Of a DNA stretch of 37,210 nt, positions 1 through 8,137 are shown in pieces (positions within the stretch are counted from its first letter, which is position 1; the number at the start of each line of letters is the position of its first letter). Below the pieces are notes generated by a model. It had not been told where the DNA came from. It made no database searches and worked only from the letters and a program-made list of their open reading frames with translations. The DNA comes from an uncultured Clostridium sp. (lineage in GTDB: Bacteria > Bacillota > Clostridia > TANB77 > CAG-508): NCBI GenBank assembly GCA_947565445.1, contig CANOGC010000008.1, positions 1-37,210 of the forward strand. Direction: 5' to 3'. The position numbers and the translations under genes were made by a program.

Positions 1-998
1 GAATCCTCTAATTGTAAAAAACAAATCTTTATCTCTATAAATGGTCCTAACATAAAATCTACTATATGTAAGAAAATAAAGATACTTGCAATCTTTAAAT
101 CTGGTTTGTAAAACGGATATGCAATCAAAGACATTAATACTACTGATGAGATTAGTAAAGAATATAATTTTAATGCATTTCTAAAGTGTGCATTATAATC
201 AAATTTCTTTTTTGCAATATCTACTTTTGCAACTGTTTTTACAGCATCTGTAATATCCCATTGCATATCTGTAACTAATGTAGCAAATGTAATTGCTATC
301 ATATATTTTTCTCCATATTTAAAAGCATTGCTAAATCCAAACAAATACATTACAAAAAACATGAAACTTACACTAAACGATACTGAATTGTATTTAAAAC
401 AATTTTTTATATTAAGTTTAAAATCAATTTTTTCTATATTTTTTACATATAAAATAATATCAATAATAAGTATTATAATTCCAGTTATTAATGATGTAAC
501 TAACTGATTTCTTGTAATAATTGCTGTACCTATTAATGTTATAAAATTAATACTATTAAATATTACAGAAATTTTATTTGCTTTCTTATTTTCCTCTTTA
601 TAATATAACTTTGTTAATATAAGTTGTAATATTGTATGACAAAATATTTGAAAGATAGAATATATGCAAAATGTTTTATATATTGTATTATCCATATTCA
701 TAAAACTTATATATTTATTACTATTAAAAATTATAAAACCAAATATTAATATACTTATAATAGTCCCATAAAAAATCCCATTGTCTGCAGCATGTTTGTT
801 TTTATCTTTATAAATACTAATATTAGCTCCTACACCAAATATTGCTATGATCATTCCCATTAGACATTGCAAAGGATATGTTAAAGAAAATACATTAATT
901 AAATGATTATCTAATATAATTCCTAGCAAAAACCATGATATTATTGGAACTATTGATGTTATTAATATATCAAAACTTACTCTAAATAATCTTTTCAT
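1..998 (-). CDS. Multi-pass membrane protein, MATE/flippase-like, 3' end outside window
   Basis: An uninterrupted minus-strand frame runs from an ATG at 998 to the window edge, about 332 residues without a stop, so the C-terminus is missing. It begins MKRLFRVSFDILITSIVPII and consists of about ten hydrophobic stretches separated by short Lys/Asn-rich loops. A more polar stretch near residues 245-275 reads ATLVTDMQWDITDAVKTVAK. The overall pattern resembles MATE or polysaccharide-flippase (MOP superfamily) transporters, but I do not see a diagnostic motif, so that assignment is inference; a generic membrane protein is equally possible. The start follows an AT-rich gap shared with the divergent M14 peptidase relic. 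No in-frame CGG occurs in it. Confidence 0.6.
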   Translation of the reverse strand, partial: MKRLFRVSFDILITSIVPIISWFLLGIILDNHLINVFSLTYPLQCLMGMIIAIFGVGANISIYKDKNKHAADNGIFYGTIISILIFGFIIFNSNKYISFMNMDNTIYKTFCIYSIFQIFCHTILQLILTKLYYKEENKKANKISVIFNSINFITLIGTAIITRNQLVTSLITGIIILIIDIILYVKNIEKIDFKLNIKNCFKYNSVSFSVSFMFFVMYLFGFSNAFKYGEKYMIAITFATLVTDMQWDITDAVKTVAKVDIAKKKFDYNAHFRNALKLYSLLISSVVLMSLIAYPFYKPDLKIASIFIFLHIVDFMLGPFIEIKICFLQLED

Positions 999-1040
999 TT
1001 TTATTCCTATTCTTATTTTTTTATTTTATAGTATTATTAT

Positions 1041-1626
1041 TTGTATTTATATCACAAAATACTAGGTTACTCAACATATAGATATAAAATTCTGACTTAT
1101 TTCTGTAAATATTTTTATATTTTATTCTTAAATTTTCTTATATGGAAGTTAATCAACTTCACAGGTGTAGATTTAAATTTGCAATTTCCTGCTGAGTGGT
1201 ACAAGGCAAGGGAGATTAAGTTTGCACAGGGTTTTACTTCTCCTGCTCCTCGTGATTTTGTTGGTTTTGGCCCTTTAACTGAGCCTGAAGCTTTGGCTGT
1301 TTATAATTATACTATTTCTTATTCTTTTTCTTTGGTTTTGGCTTATCATACACAAGGTAAAGAGATTTATTGGAGGTTTCAAGATTATTTACCTGAGAAT
1401 TCTTATGAAATTGCTAAGCGTTTTTCTGATGTAAGTGGATATGTTTTAAGTGAAACTCCTTATAATTCTAGTTTTGCTGGTTTTAAGGATTGGTTTATAC
1501 AGAATTTTGACCGTCCTCGGCTATACTATAGAGGCTGGTTTTGGTGAAAATCCTCTTCCTATTTCTCAGTTTGACGAGATTTATAGGGATAATTTAGGTA
1601 TTTTGGTTTTGGGGGCTGTTTTATAG
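1041..1626 (+). pseudogene. M14 family zinc carboxypeptidase, N-terminally truncated relic with a CGG shift site
   Basis: From about 1156 the translation matches the C-terminal half of M14 peptidases of the gamma-D-glutamyl-diamino-acid endopeptidase type: GVDLNLQFPAEW, then LAYHTQGKEIYW carrying the third zinc-ligand His, and YTIEAGFGENPLP carrying the catalytic Glu. The N-terminal half with the first zinc ligands (HxxE) and any signal peptide is absent; the open frame extends upstream to 1041 but that part looks non-homologous. At 1518-1520 an in-frame CGG interrupts the frame. Skipping the C restores RPGYTIEAGFG and the frame then runs to TAG at 1624-1626. The gene is probably dead because of the missing half, not because of the CGG, which follows the same rule as in intact genes here. 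Confidence 0.75.
1518..1520 (+). other. In-frame CGG +1 shift site (M14 relic)
   Basis: Codon context CCT-CGG-C. Read in triplets it leaves the family sequence and stops at about 1547. Skipping C1518 gives Gly and restores the conserved segment containing the catalytic Glu. Confidence 0.85.
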
Positions 1627-2199
1627 TTCCCTATTAAATTTTCCATTTTTATAATACAGATTATCTCCATTTTTAGCCCAAAATGGTATTAACTGTTTAG
1701 GTACTTCTATTGTGTTTTTACCATTATTGTCATAACTTAATAAACAATAATTATCTTCACGTAATTCAATTTTATATGTAGTATTTGAATCATTTTCTAG
1801 TATATTACTCTCTTTAACAAATTTATCTTGAATATGTTTGTATTCTTTTATGTCTATTAAACTGTCATAAAATTCTTTAGTTAGTTCTTCTTCATAAATG
1901 TAAGTCCCATTTTTAAATCTAAGTACACTATCATTACCTATTTTATTTAAAATTTCTCTTGAAATGTCTGTTTCTTTGGATATAATATTATTATTTGTAT
2001 TTTGTAAATATACACCGTCTACATCCATTTCTACTACTTGATATATACAGTTTTCTTGTTTTAGATTATTATTATCTTTCCTATTACGCTCATTATTGTT
2101 TTCCTTTTCTAAATAATTTGATAGTTCTTTTATGAAGCTTTGTACAACATTATTTTCTTTTATACTATTAACTAAATTATTAAGTAAATCTAAATTCAA
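1621..2199 (-). CDS. Hypothetical protein, 192 aa
   Basis: I do not recognise this protein. It appears to start at TTG 2199 (MNLDLLNN), with AGGAGAG about ten bases upstream, and no nearer ATG fits. The first 35 residues are likely helical (NSIKENNVVQSFIKELSNYL), followed by a very Asn/Lys/Glu-rich linker. The rest mixes acidic and hydrophobic segments, ending FWAKNGDNLYYKNGKFNREL. There is no signal peptide or membrane segment. It ends against the stop of the convergent M14 relic and lies downstream of a nuclease gene on the same strand. One CGG is present, but out of frame (GAC-GGT, Asp-Gly), and it causes no shift. Confidence 0.7.
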   Translation of the reverse strand: MNLDLLNNLVNSIKENNVVQSFIKELSNYLEKENNNERNRKDNNNLKQENCIYQVVEMDVDGVYLQNTNNNIISKETDISREILNKIGNDSVLRFKNGTYIYEEELTKEFYDSLIDIKEYKHIQDKFVKESNILENDSNTTYKIELREDNYCLLSYDNNGKNTIEVPKQLIPFWAKNGDNLYYKNGKFNREL

Positions 2200-2242
2200 T
2201 ACTCTTCACTCTCCTATTTTGTTATATGTTTTTGGGAAATTT

Positions 2243-2264
2243 ATTGCTAAAGACATTTAGCAAT
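2243..2264. repeat. Small perfect inverted repeat
   Basis: ATTGCTAAA and TTTAGCAAT form a 9-bp stem with a 4-base loop between the nuclease gene and the 192-aa gene. It has no T-run, so it is a weak terminator candidate or an mRNA-processing hairpin. Confidence 0.4.
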
Positions 2265-2320
2265 AAGATTAAATTTGAATTTAGTATATATTATTTAAGT
2301 CTATTTTTCAATAGTACTGG

Positions 2321-3058
2321 TTAATTTTCTTTGCTTTCTCCTGTTTTGTAATTAATTGTAATTCCTGGTTGTACATTATATACGTATACATTAAAGCATA
2401 TTTCTTTTCCTTTATCTTCTACAGAATATGCTTCTATTTGTACACCGCTTGCAATTAGATTTTCTCCTTTATAAATTGGTGTTACTCTATATAAGACATG
2501 ATTATTTTTATGTTTTTGTATATAATCTGCTATTTTATTTTCAAATGGTAGCATACCATTAACATTAAAGTATCTTGTTCCTGTAATTAGATTTAGTTCA
2601 TTTGCATCTTCATCTGATAACTGATAACCTATTAGATGACATCTATTGTATAAATATTCTCCATTATATTTCTTTTGAATCCATCCAGTTGGCTTTATAC
2701 TACTTATATCTCCTCTTTTGTCTCCGGCAGGTGGCATTATTTCTTTGCAAATATTGGCATATGCAACTCCACATCTTCCTTTTTCATCTAAATTGCTATA
2801 TTTTTCAAAAGGTTTAGTAGTATAATCTTCTTCAGTAAAATATGGATTATTATTATTTATTTCTACATAGATTTGACCAGAGTACTGTGGTATTTCATCC
2901 ATTCTGGAGTAAGTAGTGGTTATTTTTTTATCGTTTTGGATAATATATGGATTATTACTAATATAACTTAATGCCATTAATATAATTATAGCTATTAATG
3001 TAATTATTAGTTTTGACATGTTCATTTTGCCTTTATTATTTCTTTTGTTTTGTTTCAT
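2321..3058 (-). CDS. Membrane-anchored DNA/RNA non-specific endonuclease (NUC/EndA type)
   Basis: The 245-residue product has an N-terminal signal anchor (about residues 15-34, LIITLIAIIILMALSYI), so the enzyme domain should face outward. The C-terminal domain carries the pattern of streptococcal DNA-entry nucleases: PTGWIQKKYNGEYLYNRCHLIGYQL, where NRCHLIG takes the place of the DRGH catalytic motif, followed by ELNLITGTRYFN with the metal-binding Asn region and MLPFENKIADYI. The likely role is extracellular nucleic acid degradation or DNA processing during uptake; the latter is inference. The start is supported by AAAGG before ATG 3058. Two CGG triplets fall out of frame (GCC-GGA, AGC-GGT) and do not disrupt the gene. 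Confidence 0.85.
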   Translation of the reverse strand: MKQNKRNNKGKMNMSKLIITLIAIIILMALSYISNNPYIIQNDKKITTTYSRMDEIPQYSGQIYVEINNNNPYFTEEDYTTKPFEKYSNLDEKGRCGVAYANICKEIMPPAGDKRGDISSIKPTGWIQKKYNGEYLYNRCHLIGYQLSDEDANELNLITGTRYFNVNGMLPFENKIADYIQKHKNNHVLYRVTPIYKGENLIASGVQIEAYSVEDKGKEICFNVYVYNVQPGITINYKTGESKEN

Positions 3059-3195
3059 ATCTTTTTACCTTTCTAATTTTTTCTATTCGTATCTTATCAT
3101 TAAAATTGATAATTATCAATTCTAATTTTATTTTTTAGTATATGGTTCATACTTTTGTAAATACTATATTTAAATTATTTTATGGGAGGATTTTT

Positions 3196-3630
3196 ATGGA
3201 AAATCAAAATTTGAATGTTTTAGATGAGGTAAATAAAGGGGCTACTATGGGAATGGATGCTATTTCTATTGTTTCTGAAAAAGTAAAGGATAATACTTTT
3301 AAAGAGGTTTTGGATACAGAGTATAATAAGTACAAAGATATTTCTATTAGAGTTAATGATTTATATAGTAATTATTCTGATAAAGAGCCTCATGAGACTA
3401 ATGCTATGAATAAAATGATGACTTGGTATGGTGTTCAAATGAGAACTATGGTAGATGATACTACTTCTAAGTTATCTGAATTATTAATGCAAGGTACTAA
3501 TATGGGTATTATTGAGGGTAGACGATTGTTAAACCAAAACCATGATATTGGTACAGATGTTAAGAATATTTTGAATGATTTTGTTGTTATGCAAGAAGAT
3601 AGTGTTGAGACTTTAAAAAAATATTTGTAG
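3196..3630 (+). CDS. Small four-helix-bundle protein, ferritin-like/DUF2383-like
   Basis: The start is ATG 3196, directly downstream of GGGAGGA with a good spacer; an upstream in-frame start at 3142 lacks a binding site. The 144-residue product is soluble and almost wholly amphipathic-helical: LDEVNKGATMGMDAISIVSEK, TFKEVLDTEYNKYKDISIRVN, MNKMMTWYGVQMRTMVDDTT and LLNQNHDIGTDVKNILNDF. This resembles DUF2383/ferritin-like bundles. I do not see a clear di-iron ExxH set, so metal binding is unproven. It is monocistronic and divergent from the nuclease. A GC-rich hairpin follows its stop. Confidence 0.6.
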   Translation: MENQNLNVLDEVNKGATMGMDAISIVSEKVKDNTFKEVLDTEYNKYKDISIRVNDLYSNYSDKEPHETNAMNKMMTWYGVQMRTMVDDTTSKLSELLMQGTNMGIIEGRRLLNQNHDIGTDVKNILNDFVVMQEDSVETLKKYL

Positions 3631-3639
3631 TCAGTAAAA

Positions 3640-3700
3640 GGGCACCGTGATGTCGCATCTTTTGGGTATTCCCTTTAAACAGTGCCCCTCGTATATATTA
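3640..3700 (+). terminator. Possible rho-independent terminator
   Basis: GGGCAC and GTGCCC flank a second nested pair (AAAGGG/CCCTTT), followed by a T-rich tract. It lies in the gap between converging genes. The stem is interrupted, so support is moderate. Confidence 0.4.
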
Positions 3701-3711
3701 TTTTTCTTTAA

Positions 3712-4092
3712 TTACCCTTGTGAAACTTCTATGCTTTGAATATTCACTATAATAATAGAGTTTACTTTTAGTTTTGGTGGAAGATTATTAATTTCTTCAT
3801 ATTCTTTAATTTCTGTATATAGTTTACTTGAATCTTCGATAGTTGCATAACCATTAATTTTAATTTGAGTATCATCTTCTTGCGAATATACATTTATACA
3901 ACATTTATTATTTTCTTCTAAATTTTTAATTGATGTTTTCATTTGAATATTTGATAATATTATTCTTTGCTTTTCAATTTTACTTGGTAAAACTATAACA
4001 CAATGTGGTTGATTATTTTTATCTGCTGTGCCAAATATAATCCAACCATTCTTTTCTATTAATTTAATTTGTTCATCACTTAAATCTTTCAT
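3712..4092 (-). CDS. Pyridoxamine 5'-phosphate oxidase-family flavin-binding protein
   Basis: This 126-residue protein has the split beta-barrel layout of small PPOX/flavin-reductase-like proteins. An N-terminal helix (LSDEQIKLIEKNGWIIFGTAD) is followed by HCVIVLPSKI and MKTSIKNLEENNKCCINVYS, the usual FMN-facing segment, and IKINGYATIEDSSKLYTE. The exact substrate cannot be read from sequence; such proteins bind FMN, F420 or haem. The start is supported by AAAGGGTGAT before ATG 4092. It is divergent from purE, and the intervening 160 bp hold the purE promoter. No frame disruption is seen. Confidence 0.75.
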   Translation of the reverse strand: MKDLSDEQIKLIEKNGWIIFGTADKNNQPHCVIVLPSKIEKQRIILSNIQMKTSIKNLEENNKCCINVYSQEDDTQIKINGYATIEDSSKLYTEIKEYEEINNLPPKLKVNSIIIVNIQSIEVSQG

Positions 4093-4195
4093 TATATCAC
4101 CCTTTTAATTTTATTCAATTTCATTTTACCATAGAATGTAAAATCCTACAATATTATATTTAACACAATTATTTTTACAAACTCTTCCAAAAATA

Positions 4196-4224
4196 CTGAC
4201 AATTTTCGATAAAAATGATATAAT
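4196..4224 (+). promoter_or_regulatory. Sigma-A-type promoter of purE
   Basis: CTGACA at 4196-4201, a 17-base spacer and TATAAT at 4219-4224 with an extended -10 TG. It lies 30 bases ahead of the purE start. No purine riboswitch aptamer was recognised in the short leader. Confidence 0.7.
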
Positions 4225-4253
4225 GTTTCTAATTTAATAACGAGGAGGAGAAT

Positions 4254-4776
4254 ATGAAGAGTTTTGATGTAGCAATTATTATGGGTAGTGATTCAGATTT
4301 AAGTATTATGCAAGATGCTGCTAAGTTTTTGGATTCTATGGATATTTCTTATGAGATGAAGATTTTGTCTGTTCACAGAACTCCAGAAAAGGCAATGGAG
4401 TATGCTAAAGAGTTAAATGAGAATGGTGTAAAGGTTATTATTGCAGGTGCAGGTGGTGCTGCTCACTTACCTGGTGTTTTTGCAGCTATGGTTCCTACTG
4501 TTCCTGTTATTGGTATACCAATTCATACTAAGACTTTATCTGGTGTGGATTCACTTTATTCTATTGTTCAAATGCCATCACGGTATTCCTGTTGCAACTG
4601 TTGCAATTAATGGTGCAAAAAATGCTGGTATTTTAGCTGCTTCTATGCTTGCTATTGGAAATGATGAAGTAAAAGAAAAGCTAGCAAATTTTAAAAATTC
4701 TTTAAAAGATGCTGTTACTAAAAAAGATGAAAAGTTACAAGATTTGGGCTATGTTTCTTATTTAGAGCAAATGTAG
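4254..4776 (+). CDS. purE: N5-carboxyaminoimidazole ribonucleotide mutase, read through one CGG shift
   Basis: PurE interconverts N5-CAIR and CAIR in de novo purine synthesis. The start is ATG 4254 after GAGGAGGAG. The first 109 codons give the class I PurE signature: IIMGSDSDLSIM, SVHRTPEKAMEYA, IIAGAGGAAHLPGV and KTLSGVDSLYSIVQMPS. At 4581 an in-frame CGG follows TCA. Read as Arg, the frame ends within 13 codons. Skipping the C continues as GIPVATVAINGAKNAG, the invariant C-terminal part of the active site, to the stop at 4774-4776. The total is 173 residues, normal for the family. The gene otherwise looks fully intact, with a strong promoter and RBS, and purC and purH follow on the same strand, so a simple pseudogene is unlikely. 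Confidence 0.92.
4581..4583 (+). other. In-frame CGG +1 shift site (purE)
   Basis: Context TCA-CGG-T. Skipping C4581 turns MPS-R-Y into MPS-GIPVATVA, the conserved PurE continuation; the Gly is near-invariant in the family. Confidence 0.93.
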
Positions 4777-4792
4777 TAGTTTAAATTTTTTA

Positions 4793-4977
4793 TAGAAAAT
4801 AAAAATATATGAAATTTTTCAAAAATTCTAGTTCAAGATAATTATCACAGAAATTCTAAGTAAATTTTATGGCACCCTTCCACGCGACGTGAACTCTTTC
4901 CATAAAATTTATTAAGAATTTCTAGCTCAATTACTTTCAAGGCGCATTTTTTCAAAATTTATATATTTTCATTTTCT
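4793..4977. repeat. Inverted-repeat element, family C copy 3 (MITE-like)
   Basis: About 185 bp bounded by roughly 30-base imperfect terminal inverted repeats (AGAAAATaAAAATATATgAA at the left, its complement at the right). The inner ends carry GTTCAAGATAA and ACTTTCAAGGCGC, shared with the copies at 21.3 and 29.5 kb. It fills the purE-purC gap. Confidence 0.65.
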
Positions 4978-5019
4978 AAATAATTAATTGTTTTAATAAG
5001 ACAAAGAAAAGAGGTTTTT

Positions 5020-5871
5020 ATGAAAAAGATTAGTAGTGGAAAAGTTCGTGAAATTTATGAAGTAGATGATGATAAGTTATTATTAGTAGTATCTGATAGA
5101 ATATCTGCTTTTGACTATATTCTCCCTAATACAATACCTAACAAAGGAAAAGTTTTAAACCAAATATCTGCTTTTTGGTTTGATTTTGTAAAGGATATTG
5201 TTCCAAATCATGTTATTTCCGTAGATATTAAGGATTTTCCTGAAGAGTTTCAAACATCAGAGTTTGAAGGAAGAAGCATGTTAGTAAAGAAACTAAAAAT
5301 GCTTCCAGTAGAATGTATTGTTAGAGGTTATATTACTGGTTCGGGATGGAAAAGTTATAAAGAAAATGGTACTGTTTGTGGTATTAAACTTCCAGATAAT
5401 TTACAAGAATCTGAAAAACTTCCTGAACCTATTTTTACTCCTTCAACAAAAGCTGATATTGGTGACCATGATGAAAATATTTCTTTTGAACAAGTGTGTG
5501 AAATGATAGGAGTAGATTTGGCTACTAAATTACGTGATAAAACAATTGAAGTCTATTCAAAATGTGCAGAATATGCAGCTTCTCGTGGTGTGATTATTGC
5601 TGATACTAAGTTTGAGTTTGGTTTAGATGAAAATGGTGAACTTGTTTTAGGTGATGAAGTATTAACTCCAGATTCTAGCCGTTTTTGGCCAGCAAAAGAT
5701 TATGAAGTAGGAAGAAGTCAAAAAAGTTTTGATAAACAATATCTTCGTGATTGGATTAAGTCTTCTGGTTATGACCCTGAAACTAAGGCTCCTATTCCTG
5801 ATGATGTAATTGCTACTACTTCTGCAAAATATATAGAGGCATATGAATTATTAACTGGAAAGAAATTTTAA
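5020..5871 (+). CDS. purC: Phosphoribosylaminoimidazole-succinocarboxamide (SAICAR) synthase
   Basis: PurC joins CAIR and aspartate, using ATP, to form SAICAR. The start at ATG 5020 follows AAAGAGG. Motifs in order: SGKVREIYEVDDDKLLLVVS (glycine-rich nucleotide loop), DRISAFDYILPNTIPNKGKVL, MLPVECIVRGYITGSGWKSY, TPSTKADIGDHDENIS, and IIADTKFEFGLDENGELVLG followed by EVLTPDSSRFWP. At 283 residues it is the longer form of the family rather than the short one of about 240. The single CGG (TCG-GGA) is out of frame and harmless, a useful contrast with purE just upstream. The 240-bp gap to purE holds an inverted-repeat element, so co-transcription is possible but not shown. Confidence 0.95.
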   Translation: MKKISSGKVREIYEVDDDKLLLVVSDRISAFDYILPNTIPNKGKVLNQISAFWFDFVKDIVPNHVISVDIKDFPEEFQTSEFEGRSMLVKKLKMLPVECIVRGYITGSGWKSYKENGTVCGIKLPDNLQESEKLPEPIFTPSTKADIGDHDENISFEQVCEMIGVDLATKLRDKTIEVYSKCAEYAASRGVIIADTKFEFGLDENGELVLGDEVLTPDSSRFWPAKDYEVGRSQKSFDKQYLRDWIKSSGYDPETKAPIPDDVIATTSAKYIEAYELLTGKKF

Positions 5872-6232
5872 ATTACATAAGTATTGCTACTATTCAGATT
5901 TAATCTATATCTTTAGGTAATAGTATAAAAATATTGAAGAACCGTCGCCATTCATGGGTGGAACTGTACAAAACGAATTTAAGAATTTCTAAACGGTAGT
6001 AACCGCAAAGAAATTCTAATAATTCCCATATTCATACTGTATGGAGCTTTTCTCCCACTGGGAGAAAATTCCTACAGTATAATTAATGTGTAAACACATT
6101 TTGACGGTTTCTATTGGTCCCCACTTATGGCTCCGAGATTCTTCTTCAATATTTTTATACTATTACCTAAGAATGTTTAAGTATTGTCTATCTATTTTTG
6201 TTTAATAAATTTTAAATATTGGAGGAATTTTA
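5872..6232 (+). other. Intergenic region purC-purH, occupied by a repeat element
   Basis: The 361 bp contain no ORF I can support. Most of it is the family A element listed separately; the last 60 bases carry the purH RBS (TTGGAGGAAT). Confidence 0.7.
5915..6168. repeat. Inverted-repeat element, family A long copy with a nested insertion
   Basis: The ends are perfect 27-bp inverted repeats (5915-5941 and 6142-6168, beginning AGGTAATAGTATAAAAATAT). The interior matches, in opposite orientation, the 141-bp copy at 32154-32294, but is interrupted by about 115 bp placed between AACTGTAC and AATGTGTAAACACATT. Confidence 0.8.
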
Positions 6233-7789
6233 ATGAAAGCGTTAATTAGTGTTTCAGATAAAACTGGAATTGTAGAATTTGCGAAATCTTTAGAAAGTCT
6301 TGGTATAGAGATTGTTTCTACTGGTGGAACATATAAAGTTTTAAAGGAGAATGGTGTTAATGTAATGGAAATTTCAGAGTTGACTGGATTTCCAGAATGT
6401 TTAGATGGAAGAGTTAAAACTCTTCATCCAATTGTTCATGCTGGAATTTTAGCAATGCGTTCAAAACCAGAACATATGAAACAATTAGAAGATTTAGGTA
6501 TTGGTACAATTGATTTTGTTGTTGTTAATTTATATCCTTTTAAACAAACTATTTTAAAGGATAATGTTACTCGTGAAGACGCAGTAGAAAATATTGATAT
6601 TGGTGGTCCTACAATGCTTCGTAGTGCTGCTAAGAATTATCAAGATGTAAGTGTTATTACTGACCCTAATGATTATGAAAAAGTTTTAAATGAGTTAAGG
6701 GAAAATGGTAGTGTTAGTTTAGATACTAAGTTTTATTTAATGCAAAAGGTTTTTGAACATACTGCGAATTATGATACAATGATTTTTCATTATTTACGTG
6801 GTGAAAGAAATGATACTTCTTATCCTCAAGAACTTTCTCTTACTTTTGAAAAAGTACAAGAAATGAGATATGGTGAAAATCCTCATCAAACTGGTGCTTT
6901 ATATAAAGAAGTTGGTAAATGCGAGGGTTCTTTAACTACGGCAAAACAGCTAAATGGAAAGGAATTATCTTTTAATAATATTAATGATACAAATGGTGCT
7001 TTAGAGTTATTGAAAGAATTTGATGAACCTACTGTTGTTGCTTGTAAACATGGTAACCCTTGTGGGGTTGGTAGTAGTGATAATATTTATGAGGCTTGGG
7101 AGAAAGCATATAAAGCTGATACTACTTCTATTTTTGGTGGTATTGTTGTATTAAATAGAGAACTTACAAAAGAAATTGCTACTGAAATGGCAAATATTTT
7201 CTTAGAGGTAATTGTTGCTCCTTCTTATGAAAAAGAAGCATTAGATATTCTTTTAGAAAAGAAGAATTTACGTGTTTTAGAGTTACCTGAAATTTCTGTA
7301 AAGCAACCTGCTTCTTCTTATGATATTAAGAAAATTAATGGTGGTATTATTATTCAATCTATTGATTCTAAGTTATTAGATGAAGATAATTCATATACGG
7401 TAGTTACTAAAAGAGCTCCTACTAAAGAGGAACTTGAGGATTTATTGTTTACTTGGAAGATTGTAAAACATACTAAGTCTAATGCTATTGTTATTGGTAA
7501 AAATAAACAATCTGTTGGAATTGGTCCTGGACAAGTAAACCGTATTTGGTCTACTAAGCAATGTTTTGAACATGCTGTCGAATTAATTGGAAAAGATGCA
7601 GCTCATGGTGCTGTTCTTGCTTCTGATGCATTTTTCCCTTTTGATGATTGTGTAATGGCTGCACATGATGCTGGAATTCGTGCTATTATTCAACCTGGTG
7701 GTTCTATTAAAGACCAGTTATCTATAGATAGATGTGATGAGTATGATATGGCAATGGTATTTACAGGTATGAGACATTTTAAACATTAA
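6233..7789 (+). CDS. purH: Bifunctional AICAR formyltransferase / IMP cyclohydrolase
   Basis: PurH performs the last two steps to IMP. The start ATG 6233 follows GGAGGAAT. The N-terminal IMP cyclohydrolase domain (about residues 1-190) begins KALISVSDKTGIVEFAKSLE and carries STGGTYKVL and DGRVKTLHPIVHAGIL. The C-terminal AICAR transformylase domain includes MRYGENPHQTGALY, VACKHGNPCGVGS with the catalytic Lys-His pair, SIFGGIVVLNRE, and near the end DAFFPFDDCVMAAHDAGIRA followed by IIQPGGSIKD. Its 518 residues are normal. Both CGG triplets (ACG-GCA, ACG-GTA) are out of frame and do not shift. There is no obvious terminator immediately after it; the next gene on the strand has its own promoter. 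Confidence 0.97.
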   Translation: MKALISVSDKTGIVEFAKSLESLGIEIVSTGGTYKVLKENGVNVMEISELTGFPECLDGRVKTLHPIVHAGILAMRSKPEHMKQLEDLGIGTIDFVVVNLYPFKQTILKDNVTREDAVENIDIGGPTMLRSAAKNYQDVSVITDPNDYEKVLNELRENGSVSLDTKFYLMQKVFEHTANYDTMIFHYLRGERNDTSYPQELSLTFEKVQEMRYGENPHQTGALYKEVGKCEGSLTTAKQLNGKELSFNNINDTNGALELLKEFDEPTVVACKHGNPCGVGSSDNIYEAWEKAYKADTTSIFGGIVVLNRELTKEIATEMANIFLEVIVAPSYEKEALDILLEKKNLRVLELPEISVKQPASSYDIKKINGGIIIQSIDSKLLDEDNSYTVVTKRAPTKEELEDLLFTWKIVKHTKSNAIVIGKNKQSVGIGPGQVNRIWSTKQCFEHAVELIGKDAAHGAVLASDAFFPFDDCVMAAHDAGIRAIIQPGGSIKDQLSIDRCDEYDMAMVFTGMRHFKH

Positions 7790-7831
7790 ACTTGGAAAAA
7801 TTGAATAGAAATACTAATCCATTTATAATAT

Positions 7832-7860
7832 TTGCAATTTATCTGAAATGCTGATATAAT
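7832..7860 (+). promoter_or_regulatory. Promoter of the 57-aa small gene
   Basis: TTGCAA at 7832-7837, a 17-base spacer and TATAAT at 7855-7860, with TG one base upstream of the -10 hexamer. Confidence 0.65.
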
Positions 7861-7897
7861 ATCTGCGTAAAACTGTGTAGAATGGAGGATTAACGTT

Positions 7898-8071
7898 ATG
7901 CAAGACGAAAGCAGAAAAATTTTAGTAACTGTTGGCTTCTGTCCCCCCAAAAAAGAAAAAGGTTATCATTCAGGCTTTCCTGGATTCACCTTTAACACAG
8001 AACCTTTATGGGGATCCACTATAATGGAGGAGAGTCCTTTTATTAAAAGTTTTGACGACTCTGAATCCTAA
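7898..8071 (+). CDS. Small protein of unknown function, 57 aa
   Basis: ATG 7898 is preceded by GGAGGATTAACGTT and a near-consensus promoter, and the frame ends at TAA 8069-8071 just before a strong terminator, so this is a complete transcription unit. The peptide starts MQDESRKILVTVGFCPPKKE and continues with a Gly/Phe/Pro-rich middle (GYHSGFPGFTFNTEPLWG) and an acidic tail (FDDSES). It is soluble with one Cys and has no signal peptide. I do not recognise it. The Gly-Phe-rich middle and single Cys leave open a regulatory peptide or a precursor, but nothing beside it looks like a maturation enzyme. Confidence 0.6.
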   Translation: MQDESRKILVTVGFCPPKKEKGYHSGFPGFTFNTEPLWGSTIMEESPFIKSFDDSES

Positions 8072-8083
8072 AAATAATTCTAA

Positions 8084-8113
8084 CAAAAAAAGGGGGTATA
8101 TTCCCCTTTTTTC
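8084..8113. terminator. Bidirectional rho-independent terminator
   Basis: AAAAAAAGGGG, a short GTATATT loop and CCCCTTTTTT. It can end the small plus-strand gene and, from the other side, purB. Confidence 0.85.
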
Positions 8114-8137
8114 TGTTTATATATTATATTAATGTTT

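Noticed and set aside
4120..4253. Purine riboswitch ahead of purE
   Set aside because: The leader between promoter and RBS is too short, and no aptamer-like conserved loops are present.
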